The notes beneath the pieces were generated by a model that ran no database searches, was not told the origin of the DNA, and saw only the letters and a list, made by a program, of their open reading frames with translations. A stretch of DNA of 14,274 bases from a bacterium. GTDB lineage: Bacteria; Latescibacterota; UBA2968; GCA-2709665. Shown piece after piece: positions 1 to 6,876 of this stretch (position 1 is the first letter of the stretch; every line of letters starts with the position of its first letter). Position numbers and translations under genes: made by a program. The stretch is taken from the NCBI GenBank assembly GCA_027619145.1, contig JAQCGA010000031.1, forward strand, positions 1-14,274. The letters run 5' to 3'.

Positions 1-245
1 TTATGGCCCGGGTGATGGACGATGTGAATGTGGTACAATGGAGTATTTCTGGAATCTTTATCCAGTTCTTCACGGATATGGCCACGCTGGTGGTGGGTGC
101 GATCATTTTGTTTCAGATCAATGTAGAACTTGCCTCCATTGCCCTGCTGACCCTGCCTTTCTACGTTTTTGTGTACCAGTTTTTCGTTCGGCGCATCCGA
201 ATAATCAACCGCATGATTCGGGAGTGCAACGCAGGAATTTTCTGA
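1..245 (+). pseudogene. ABC exporter, membrane-domain fragment upstream of an in-frame TGA (5' end outside window)
   Basis: This reading frame enters from outside the window and ends at TGA 243-245. It encodes the middle of an ABC exporter membrane domain: a motif resembling the end of the TM2-TM3 region (MARVMDDV), then hydrophobic segments around residues 17-38 and 42-58, then a basic stretch rich in Arg. The same frame resumes immediately after the stop with IVGDSVNGVRVVKAFARE, the standard continuation of such exporters (compare the G..E...G..VVK.F region of the family). The two parts are therefore one ancestral gene cut by a nonsense codon. In the family alignment the TGA sits where Gly is common, so a GGA to TGA change is the simplest guess. 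The gene may be truly broken or the base may be a sequencing or assembly error. The exporter family is clear; the transported substrate cannot be told. Confidence 0.7.
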
Positions 246-260
246 ATTGTTGGGGACAGT

Positions 261-1418
261 GTGAACGGTGTTCGGGTGGTGAAGGCGTTTGCGCGGGAGA
301 TCCGGGAGTTGCGGCGTTTTTTTAGTGCGCTCTCGGATTTCTACCGGCTCCAGATTCGCAACTCGGTGCTCAACACGGGTCTGAGTGTGTTGTGCGGTCT
401 CATTAGCGGTGTGGGGACTACGGTTGTGGTTTATTACGGTATTCTGGCCGTCCGGGATGGGCAGATGACACTGGGAGAATTCCTGTATTTTTACGGGTCC
501 ATCGGGTTTTTGTTTGCGCCTATTGTTTCGTTGTCCAATATGAATATCAACCTGCAGTGGGTGATGGCTTCGTTGTGTCGGGTGTTCGATGTGCTGGACG
601 AAGAGGTCACAATTGATGAGCCCGAAGGTGCGATCCAGATGGATGAGGTGCACGGGGAAGTGGTGTTTCACAATGTGTCGTTGCGGTATGGAGATGAAGA
701 GGATCCTGCTTTACAAAATATTAATTTCGGGGTGTTCCCAGGGCAGGTTGTATGTATTGTGGGTGCTTCGGGGGTGGGGAAAACCAGTCTGGTAAATTTG
801 CTGTTACGGTTGTATCAGCCCACGGAGGGGCGGATTACGGTAGATGGGGAAGACATCCGGTACGTTGCGCTTTCATCATTGAGAAAACACATTCGGATGG
901 TACCACAAGAGGCCATGCTGTTTTCGGGTACGCTGGCCGAAAATATTCGGTACGGTTATCCAGATGCATTGCCCGAGGACGTGGTGCGGGCCTCTCAGGC
1001 TGCGGAGTTGCACGATTTTATTATGTCGCAACCAGCCAAGTACGAGACACATATTGGCGAGGGCGGTGTTTCGCTTTCCGGTGGCCAGAAACAGCGCATG
1101 GCGCTAGCCATGACGTTGATTACGGACCCGAGCGTGTTGATCCTGGATGATAGTACTTCGGCGCTGGATGCCAAAACCGAAGGTCGGATCCACCGGACGC
1201 TGGAACGGATTATGGAGCACCGGACCGCATTTGTGATTACACACAAGGTTTCAATGGCGCGTAAGGCAGACCTGGTTCTGGTACTGGACAAAGGGAGGCT
1301 GGTGGAACAGGGGACGCACGAGCGATTGGTGGCGCAGCGTGGGGTATATTATCAATTGTTTGAAACGCAGTTGAGCAACGAAGAAAAAGGTGCGGTGGAG
1401 GCGCTGGCGGCAAAATAG
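261..1418 (+). CDS. ABC exporter half-transporter, C-terminal membrane part plus ATP-binding domain
   Basis: This is the continuation of the exporter gene after the in-frame TGA at 243-245. The GTG at 261 is only the first possible restart codon, not a natural N-terminus. Residue numbers count from it. Two hydrophobic segments (about 36-60 and 74-98) are the last membrane helices. The nucleotide-binding domain follows with Walker A GASGVGKT (168-175), Q-loop Gln216, signature LSGGQ (272-276), Walker B VLILDD (292-297), D-loop SALD (300-303) and switch His328. The residue after the Walker B Asp is Asp297, where the catalytic Glu normally stands. In known heterodimeric exporters (TM287/288, LmrCD, BmrCD types) this marks the subunit with the degenerate ATP site, so a partner half-transporter may lie upstream of the window. 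Without the first helices the restart product should not transport. The stop is TAG, and a terminator follows after about 26 bp. Confidence 0.85.
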   Translation: MNGVRVVKAFAREIRELRRFFSALSDFYRLQIRNSVLNTGLSVLCGLISGVGTTVVVYYGILAVRDGQMTLGEFLYFYGSIGFLFAPIVSLSNMNINLQWVMASLCRVFDVLDEEVTIDEPEGAIQMDEVHGEVVFHNVSLRYGDEEDPALQNINFGVFPGQVVCIVGASGVGKTSLVNLLLRLYQPTEGRITVDGEDIRYVALSSLRKHIRMVPQEAMLFSGTLAENIRYGYPDALPEDVVRASQAAELHDFIMSQPAKYETHIGEGGVSLSGGQKQRMALAMTLITDPSVLILDDSTSALDAKTEGRIHRTLERIMEHRTAFVITHKVSMARKADLVLVLDKGRLVEQGTHERLVAQRGVYYQLFETQLSNEEKGAVEALAAK

Positions 1419-1444
1419 GCTGGGCTGAGATTTTTGTGAGGTTT

Positions 1445-1472
1445 GACGCCTTTTGGGAGGGCGTCTTTTTTT
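1445..1472 (+). terminator. Rho-independent terminator after the ABC exporter gene
   Basis: GACGCC (1445-1450) pairs with GGCGTC (1460-1465) across a 9-nt loop, followed by seven T (1466-1472). The T run exists only on the + side, so it terminates the exporter transcript. It touches the stop codon of the convergent bioF-like gene. Confidence 0.85.
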
Positions 1473-2628
1473 ATGTTTGGCGACAATCTGCCATGGCGTC
1501 CAGCAGATGTTCGAGATGCTCTCTGGTGTGAGAGGACATCAGGGTAAGGCGTAGCCGGCTCTGGCCTTCGGGAACTGTGGGTGGACGGATGGCAGAGAGG
1601 AAAATGCCGCGTTCAAAGAGGCGGTTGGAAAAATCCACTGTCTGGTGCGCGTCTCCAATGTGTACAGGGATGATTTGGGATTGTGAATCCATCAGGTTGA
1701 AGCCCAGGGCGCGGAGGCCTTCCCGGACAAATTTGACGTTTTCGTGCAGGCGTGAACGCAGGGTGGCATCGGTTTTGAGCAGGTGCAGGGCTGCGGTTGT
1801 TGCGGCGCAACTGTCGGGTGGGAGGGCCGTGGTGTAGATGAAAGCGGGTGCGCGGTTGAGCAGGAGATCCACAAGTTCGGCGCTACCGGCAATGAATCCG
1901 CCATAGGTGCCCAGGGCTTTGCTGCCGGAAGTCATCAGGACGTCGATGCCATCGGTTAGACCGAAATGCTCGTGGGTGCCCCGCCCCGTGGGCCCCAGTA
2001 CACCGGTGCCGTGGGCGTCATCTACCATCAGGATGGCCTGGTGGGTCCGGGCAAGTTCGGCCAGGTCCGGTAAGGGGGCCAGGTCTCCGTCCATGCTGAA
2101 AAGACCATCGGTGAGGATCATTCTTCGGCGGTAGCCGGTTTCGGTTTGGAGGAGTTGATGCAGGTGGTCCACATCCCGGTGGCGGTACACGAAGGTTGTT
2201 GCCCGGGAGGTACGGCAGGCATCGATCAGGCTGCGGTGGTTGAGGCGGTCGCTGAAGATGGCGTCCTGGGGGCCTACCAGTGTGGTAACGGCACCCAGGT
2301 TGGCCATGTAGCCGGTAGGAAAGGCGAGTGCGGCTTGTGTGCCCAAAAAACGGGCGATGGAAGATTCCAGTTGGAGGTGTGGCGGTTGGGTACCGCAGAC
2401 CAGGCGAGAGGCCGCTGCGCTGACGCCGAAGCGGGCAAGTGCTGCGGCCGCTGCTTCCCGAAGCGCAGGGTGGTTTGCCAGGCCGAGGTAATTGTTGGAA
2501 CAGAACAGCAAGCGTGTCCGGTCGTTGATCTGGACACACGGATCCTGTGGGCCGTCCACCAGGTGCAGGCTACGGTAGAGACCTCTGGATTTGAGGTCGT
2601 TGAGTTCGGCTGAGAGGTTGGGCAGCAT
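1471..2628 (-). CDS. bioF: 8-amino-7-oxononanoate synthase (alpha-oxoamine synthase family)
   Basis: PLP-dependent fold-type I enzyme. BioF condenses pimeloyl-thioester with L-alanine to give 8-amino-7-oxononanoate, the first committed step of biotin ring assembly, in the cytoplasm. From the ATG at 2628 the protein has 385 residues, the usual BioF length. Visible motifs: FCSNNYLGL near the N-terminus, RLNHRSLID with the PLP-stacking His131, VDDAHGTG (Asp203, His206), and TSGSKALG with the Schiff-base Lys237. The C-terminal AIRPPTVPEG...RLRLTL is characteristic of BioF. 2-Amino-3-ketobutyrate CoA ligase (Kbl) is the main alternative. The frame extends upstream to a GTG at 2712, but the family N-terminus fits 2628. 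No Shine-Dalgarno lies before 2628, and a promoter at 2663-2635 would start the mRNA about there, suggesting leaderless translation. No other biotin gene is in the window. Confidence 0.85.
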   Translation of the reverse strand: MLPNLSAELNDLKSRGLYRSLHLVDGPQDPCVQINDRTRLLFCSNNYLGLANHPALREAAAAALARFGVSAAASRLVCGTQPPHLQLESSIARFLGTQAALAFPTGYMANLGAVTTLVGPQDAIFSDRLNHRSLIDACRTSRATTFVYRHRDVDHLHQLLQTETGYRRRMILTDGLFSMDGDLAPLPDLAELARTHQAILMVDDAHGTGVLGPTGRGTHEHFGLTDGIDVLMTSGSKALGTYGGFIAGSAELVDLLLNRAPAFIYTTALPPDSCAATTAALHLLKTDATLRSRLHENVKFVREGLRALGFNLMDSQSQIIPVHIGDAHQTVDFSNRLFERGIFLSAIRPPTVPEGQSRLRLTLMSSHTREHLEHLLDAMADCRQT

Positions 2629-2634
2629 GGCGGG

Positions 2635-2663
2635 AAGATACAGAAGGGGATCTGTGTTGTCAA
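2635..2663 (-). promoter_or_regulatory. Predicted sigma70-type promoter for bioF (leftward)
   Basis: On the - strand, TTGACA (2663-2658), a 17-nt spacer and TATCTT (2640-2635). A start point about 7 nt past the -10 falls at about 2628, the A of the bioF ATG, so the transcript would have no leader. The -35 is a perfect consensus and the -10 a fair one. Prediction only. Confidence 0.55.
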
Positions 2664-2692
2664 ATCCCAGGATACAAGAGGCGCGTTGGCGT

Positions 2693-2721
2693 TTGACAGG
2701 ATTGGGGCGCACGGTTATATT
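2693..2721 (+). promoter_or_regulatory. Predicted strong sigma70-type promoter for the 2769-6797 operon (rightward)
   Basis: TTGACA (2693-2698), exactly 17 nt, then TATATT (2716-2721), close to full consensus. Transcription would begin near 2728, giving a leader of about 40 nt before the ATG at 2769, which has its own Shine-Dalgarno. The -35 box forms a 7-bp inverted repeat (TGTCAAA / TTTGACA, 27 nt apart) with the -35 of the divergent bioF promoter. Confidence 0.7.
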
Positions 2722-2768
2722 GGACCTGCTTTGGGTGAGCTGGCGACCATCACTTTGAGGGGAATTGA

Positions 2769-4436
2769 ATGCGCTGGTCTATGAAATTGAAATCTCCGGC
2801 AGTTCTGGCCGGCCGCGAGGCGATCCAGACGCCGGGGCCGGAGCATCATCAGTTGTGTTTGGGGCCGGATGCGGCTGGCCGGCGGGCGTGGGTAAGTATT
2901 GTGTTCGATGGCCGGGCGATTGAGGTGACAGCGCTGGCCGAGGGGACTCAGAATCCGGGATCGAAACCGGACCATCCGGAATGGTATAACCGGGCATATC
3001 TGGCGGTATTGCTCAATCCTGGGCACGACCATATCACACGCCGGTTATATGCTGTGGATGACCGGGGTGAAGTTGTCCGAGAAGCACACTGGATTGCTCA
3101 GGGAGAAGAAGCAGGCGACGAAGGCTCGAACAGACTGGAAGATCCGCCTCGGGCAACGGGGTCGTTTACACCGATGGCGGATGGAAAGTTTCTGGCTTGT
3201 TTGCGGATTCCAACAGATGGGTTCCGGGCTACGGCGGGGCAGCCCGTGGGGTTCCGCGTCAAGGTGGGTTTCCACGAACTGGCGATTACGGAATCTCTGA
3301 ACTGGCCCGAACGGGTGGACTGGACCGGGGACACGCCGCTGGCTTTTGGAGATTTGTACCTGGAGGAGGCGCGGCTTGCTGTGCGGGAGATCGAGATTGT
3401 CGAGCCGGTCTGGGGCGGAGATCCGAGTCCGGTGGTGTTGCGTGGACGTTTGAACGGTGGGGCTTCCCGCTCTGGAGAGGTGCGGGTGCGTCTGGTGCTT
3501 CCCGGAGATGGAGAGTATGAGCAAGAAGGAATCGCATGGCACGCCAGGGGAGAAGAGGTTGAACTTTCGGTGCCGGTGGTTTTTTCTTTCCGGGCCAAAT
3601 GGGCCAACGGAATGCTGAATATTGCGCGGTTGCATCTGGCTGTTGTGGGGGAAGATGGGCAGGTTTTGTGGGAAGGTCGGTTTCCGTTCGGGTTTGATCA
3701 TGGGATTATTGTGCGGGAACGTTTTGGGAGGCAAGGTGGCAGCCGGATGGATCGACCGGTGGTTGGGGACCCGGACTTCTTGAACGGGTTTCGTGCGTAT
3801 CTGCTTTCTGGTTTGCCAGATTTTCGGCTGCGGACCACTCGAGAAGGGGCACCGAGCGATTTTTATCTGGAAGATCCGGCGGGTGAGGCAAACCTGGATC
3901 TTTCTGCTGCCGATTCTCTGGACCGGGTTGTGGCGATGTTGACGGAGCGGTTTCCGGACTGGCAGGATGCGTTGTGTGCGGCGGCTATGTGGATTCACCA
4001 TCCGGCGGTGACGCGGCATTCGTCTACCTGGTCTCGGGTATCGAATACGGCATCGGTAGATAGCATCCCACGGTTGGCCGGATGTTTTTGTGGAGATACG
4101 TCGCGGCTAGGGGCTGTGTTGGCAGAGAAGATCGGACAACAACTGGGGGTGCCGTTGAAGGGGTTTTCGATGGGGTTGCGGGGGCATTTGGCTACGCTGG
4201 TAGAAACCCCGATTGGCGCGGTGGTGATTGATGGAATGATGGGGCTGTGGTTCCACACGCTGGAGAATACCCGTTTGGCTACGCTGGATGAGATGCGGGC
4301 TTGTAGGGAAATTGCTGAGCGTGTCTGGTATTATCCTCGGGCACATGGACAGGAGTATTTTTATGGGGTATACAATCAATTGATTCGGCCGTGGCGCAGC
4401 GGGTCTATGGTATGGCCAGATGGTTCGGAGAAGTAG
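2769..4436 (+). CDS. CBM9-like plus transglutaminase-like domain protein, function unknown
   Basis: A 555-residue protein that I do not recognise as a named gene. The ATG has a clear Shine-Dalgarno, GAGGGG, 6 nt upstream. The first 200 residues look like a CBM9-type (DOMON-like) beta-sandwich: WVSIVFDGRAIEV, a loop ending WYNRAYLAVLL, then FRVKVGFHELAITESLNW and PLAFGDLYL, which match the usual ending of such domains. The middle (about 205-340) is beta-rich. The C-terminal 130 residues resemble the transglutaminase/protease-like core: Cys439/Cys441 (CFCGDTS), His473 (GHLATLV) and Asp488 (VVIDGMMG), with family-like spacing. No signal peptide or membrane helix is visible, so it is probably cytosolic despite the carbohydrate-binding look. 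It is first in a two-gene unit with the Lnt-TatC gene 45 bp downstream. Domain calls rest on motif resemblance only. Confidence 0.65.
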   Translation: MRWSMKLKSPAVLAGREAIQTPGPEHHQLCLGPDAAGRRAWVSIVFDGRAIEVTALAEGTQNPGSKPDHPEWYNRAYLAVLLNPGHDHITRRLYAVDDRGEVVREAHWIAQGEEAGDEGSNRLEDPPRATGSFTPMADGKFLACLRIPTDGFRATAGQPVGFRVKVGFHELAITESLNWPERVDWTGDTPLAFGDLYLEEARLAVREIEIVEPVWGGDPSPVVLRGRLNGGASRSGEVRVRLVLPGDGEYEQEGIAWHARGEEVELSVPVVFSFRAKWANGMLNIARLHLAVVGEDGQVLWEGRFPFGFDHGIIVRERFGRQGGSRMDRPVVGDPDFLNGFRAYLLSGLPDFRLRTTREGAPSDFYLEDPAGEANLDLSAADSLDRVVAMLTERFPDWQDALCAAAMWIHHPAVTRHSSTWSRVSNTASVDSIPRLAGCFCGDTSRLGAVLAEKIGQQLGVPLKGFSMGLRGHLATLVETPIGAVVIDGMMGLWFHTLENTRLATLDEMRACREIAERVWYYPRAHGQEYFYGVYNQLIRPWRSGSMVWPDGSEK

Positions 4437-4470
4437 GATGGGATGGTTTTATATGGCGGGTTTGTGTGCC

Positions 4471-4476
4471 GGGGAG
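4471..4476 (+). promoter_or_regulatory. Ribosome binding site deciding the Lnt-TatC start
   Basis: GGGGAG ends 5 nt before the ATG at 4482. The earlier in-frame ATG at 4443 has no such site and would add a 13-residue tail with no counterpart in Lnt, so 4482 is preferred. Confidence 0.65.
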
Positions 4477-4481
4477 ATAGG

Positions 4482-6797
4482 ATGAACACGATCCGAAAGA
4501 ACGGGGGCTGGATGGCCCTGGTGGCGTACCCGGTGATTTCTGGCCTGGTAATGGGATTGGCGTTCCCTCCGTTGCCACTGGGCTTTCTGGTTTACGTGGG
4601 TTTGATCCCTTTGTTTCTGTCTGTGGAGCGTCTTCGGGGACGGGCGGCTTTTGGTGCCGGGTTTCTTCAGGGTCTGGTATTTTACGGAATTACACTCTAC
4701 TGGATCTCCTGGATTACACCGCCGGGAGCCCTTGGGGCTGCGGTGTACATGGCGCTGTTTCGAGGGGTGTTCGTATGGGCGCTGGGTGCAATTGAACGCA
4801 GGTTTGGAACGGTTGGGCTGTGGGCTGCGCCGGTGGTATGGGTGGGGCTCGAGTATTTCAATTCGCTGGGTGATATGGGATTTCCGTGGGTGGTGTTGGG
4901 AAACAGCCAGACGGCGTACCTGCCGTTGATTCAGTACGCGGACATTACGGGTGTGTACGGGGTGTCATTCTGGGTGGTGGTGGTGAACCTTGCGGTGCTG
5001 ACCCTTTTGCGGCGGCAGGTTCGACCCGCTCTGGCTGGGTTGCTGTTATTGGTGTTGTTTGCCGCTCCGGCTTTGCATGGGCTACTGGCGCTTTCCCGGC
5101 AGGTGGAAGGTGAGACGCTGGCCGTGGGTGTGGTGCAGCCGAATATTGCACCGGTGGCGAAGGAAAGCCGGGGGTTTGAATATAATTACGAGATTTTAAA
5201 ACCGCTTACGGAGCAGGCTGTCCGGGAAGGAGCCCGGCTGGTGGTGTGGCCCGAGACGGCGGCTACGGGGGATTTGCAGAAAGAAATTCACCGTTCGTAT
5301 AGAGATCAGATACAGCATCTGGCGGATTCGTTGAATGTGTTTCTGTATACCGGGGCCTGGCACCTGGAGGAGGGACCGCCGGTCCGGTCGTTCAACTCTT
5401 CGTTTTTATTTAGCCCCGGCAAGAAGAACCTGGTACGGTACGACAAGATGCACCTGGTGCCTTTTGGCGAACGGCCACCTTTCCCGGAATTGCTTCCGTT
5501 CTTGCGCGAGATTGAGTTTTCGGGTGGTGGGTTTGTAAGTGGAAATTTTGATGCGGGGAAGGTCCGTACGGTTTTTTCAGGACCGGAGGATGTCGCGTTT
5601 TCGGGGGTGATCTGCTTCGATTCGGTTTTTCCCGATCTGGTGCGTGAGTTTGTGGCGCGTGGGGCACAGGTGCTGGTGGTCATTACGAACGACGGATGGT
5701 TCGGCCGTACATCAGGGCCGTATCAGCATGCAGAAGCGTCTGTATTTCGGGCCATTGAGAACCGGCGGGCTGTTGTGCGTTGCGCCAATACAGGGGTGTC
5801 CACGTTCATTGATCCTTATGGACGCAAATCGCAGACGACGGGTATTTTCCATTCGGCAGTGTTGACCGGGCAGGTGGCTGTTCGTTCTGACCTGACGTTT
5901 TATAGCAGATATGGAGATCTTTTTTCGAAGCTTTGTCTGGTGTTGGCAGTTTTGCTGCTGGCGGCTTCTTTTTATAAAGGGCGATCCGAGCAGGCTTCAA
6001 CGAAACCGCCCGAACCGTCAATTTTGCCTACGCCGGCGAAAGGGAGCGTACCCGTATCCTGGGGAACGGATGAGGGTGCACCCATCGAAGAATTGGCGAT
6101 GCCGTTTCTGGATCATCTGGAGGAACTTCGGTGGCGCATCCTGAAAGGGCTGGTGGCCGTTGCGGTGGGCGCTCTTATATGTGGCACTTTTTCTACGGAA
6201 ATTCTGAATTTGCTCAAGCAGCCTATTCAGAATGTTAAGTTCCCCCTGAAGCTGATTTATTTGAAGCCGATGGGCATGTTCATGGTGAAACTGAATATTG
6301 CCCTGGTGGGTGGCGTTGTGCTGGCTCTTCCGGTTTTGCTGTACCAGTTGTGGTTATTTGTGGTGCCGGGTTTGTTTATTAACGAGCGTAAATATGTGTC
6401 GTTTATCATTTTTTCTTCTACCGTTTGTTTTCTGCTGGGTGCCATGGTGGCTTATTTCGGTGTGGTGCCACTGTCGCTGGCTTTTCTGGCCGGAATGGGC
6501 GAAGGGACAGAGGTGGAAGCGCAGTGGGATATTGGTTCGTATATTGGCTTTGTGTTGCGGTTGCTGGTGGCTTTTGGTGCGGTGTTTGAGCTGCCCGTGG
6601 CTACGTTTTTCCTGACGAAGGTGGGCGTGTTAACGGTGGAACGAATGCGTGCCGGACGAAGGTACGCTCTGGTAGGTATTTTTATTTTGGCAGCGCTTCT
6701 GACACCGCCAGATCCGATTTCTCAATTGATGATGGCAGTGCCCATGCTGGTGTTGTACGAGATCAGTATCTGGGTGTCTCGTATTGCGGCTCGGTAA
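4482..6797 (+). CDS. Fusion of apolipoprotein N-acyltransferase (Lnt) with twin-arginine translocase subunit TatC
   Basis: One uninterrupted frame of 771 residues. Residues 1 to about 505 are a whole Lnt: N-terminal membrane helices (AFPPLPLGFLVYVGLIPLF, then LYWISWI), a periplasmic nitrilase domain with triad Glu258 (VVWPETA), Lys322 (YDKMHLVPFGERPPF) and Cys378 (GVICFDSVFP), and a last helix at about 484-502. Lnt adds the third acyl chain to lipoproteins. A Pro/Ser/Thr-rich linker (about 503-535) leads to a complete TatC from about Met540: HLEELR with Glu548, QLWLFVVPGLFINER with Glu635, FELPVA with Glu703, LTPPD with Asp744, and six hydrophobic segments. TatC is the signal-peptide receptor of the Tat system. 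Lnt ends and TatC begins on the cytoplasmic side, so the fusion is topologically consistent. No TatA/B is in the window. Met540 lacks a strong ribosome site, so separate TatC synthesis is not obvious. Both domain calls are secure. Confidence 0.93.
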   Translation: MNTIRKNGGWMALVAYPVISGLVMGLAFPPLPLGFLVYVGLIPLFLSVERLRGRAAFGAGFLQGLVFYGITLYWISWITPPGALGAAVYMALFRGVFVWALGAIERRFGTVGLWAAPVVWVGLEYFNSLGDMGFPWVVLGNSQTAYLPLIQYADITGVYGVSFWVVVVNLAVLTLLRRQVRPALAGLLLLVLFAAPALHGLLALSRQVEGETLAVGVVQPNIAPVAKESRGFEYNYEILKPLTEQAVREGARLVVWPETAATGDLQKEIHRSYRDQIQHLADSLNVFLYTGAWHLEEGPPVRSFNSSFLFSPGKKNLVRYDKMHLVPFGERPPFPELLPFLREIEFSGGGFVSGNFDAGKVRTVFSGPEDVAFSGVICFDSVFPDLVREFVARGAQVLVVITNDGWFGRTSGPYQHAEASVFRAIENRRAVVRCANTGVSTFIDPYGRKSQTTGIFHSAVLTGQVAVRSDLTFYSRYGDLFSKLCLVLAVLLLAASFYKGRSEQASTKPPEPSILPTPAKGSVPVSWGTDEGAPIEELAMPFLDHLEELRWRILKGLVAVAVGALICGTFSTEILNLLKQPIQNVKFPLKLIYLKPMGMFMVKLNIALVGGVVLALPVLLYQLWLFVVPGLFINERKYVSFIIFSSTVCFLLGAMVAYFGVVPLSLAFLAGMGEGTEVEAQWDIGSYIGFVLRLLVAFGAVFELPVATFFLTKVGVLTVERMRAGRRYALVGIFILAALLTPPDPISQLMMAVPMLVLYEISIWVSRIAAR

Positions 6798-6820
6798 AAG
6801 AAATGGGAAGTTCCCCGAGG

Positions 6821-6855
6821 GCCTCATCCGGCGGGTTTTGGGTGAGGCTTTTTTT
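6821..6855 (+). terminator. Rho-independent terminator after Lnt-TatC
   Basis: GCCTCATCC (6821-6829) pairs with GGGTGAGGC (6840-6848), one G-T wobble, 10-nt loop, then seven T (6849-6855). It lies only 22 bp before the next ATG, so that gene needs read-through or a promoter inside or just after the hairpin. I could not identify a convincing one. Confidence 0.85.
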
Positions 6856-6876
6856 AATAAATACAGGTTCTAGAAA

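Noticed and set aside
243..245. TGA read as selenocysteine or a reassigned sense codon
   Set aside because: TGA ends three intact genes in the window, the site has no reason to need selenocysteine, and no obvious SECIS-type stem was noticed after it.
2658..2698. BirA-type biotin operator between the divergent promoters
   Set aside because: The inverted repeat TGTCAAA/TTTGACA is explained by the two -35 boxes, and its 27-nt spacing and sequence do not match the known TTGTAAACC-type operator.
2629..2712. Longer bioF start at GTG 2712
   Set aside because: It adds 28 residues with no family counterpart, while 2628 gives the standard 385-residue protein; the extra stretch also contains the predicted promoter.
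3045..4019. Long open frame on the - strand (324 residues) opposite the CBM9-like gene
   Set aside because: Its translation is low-complexity, rich in Arg, Pro and His, with no recognisable motif, and it lies opposite a well-formed gene with promoter and ribosome site.
4443..4481. Earlier in-frame ATG for the Lnt-TatC protein
   Set aside because: No ribosome site precedes it, and the extra 13 residues do not resemble an Lnt N-terminus.
6836..6863. Promoter for the MEMO operon (TTGGGT ... TAAATA)
   Set aside because: The -35 match is poor, the spacer is about 14 nt, and it overlaps the terminator hairpin; it is too weak to annotate.
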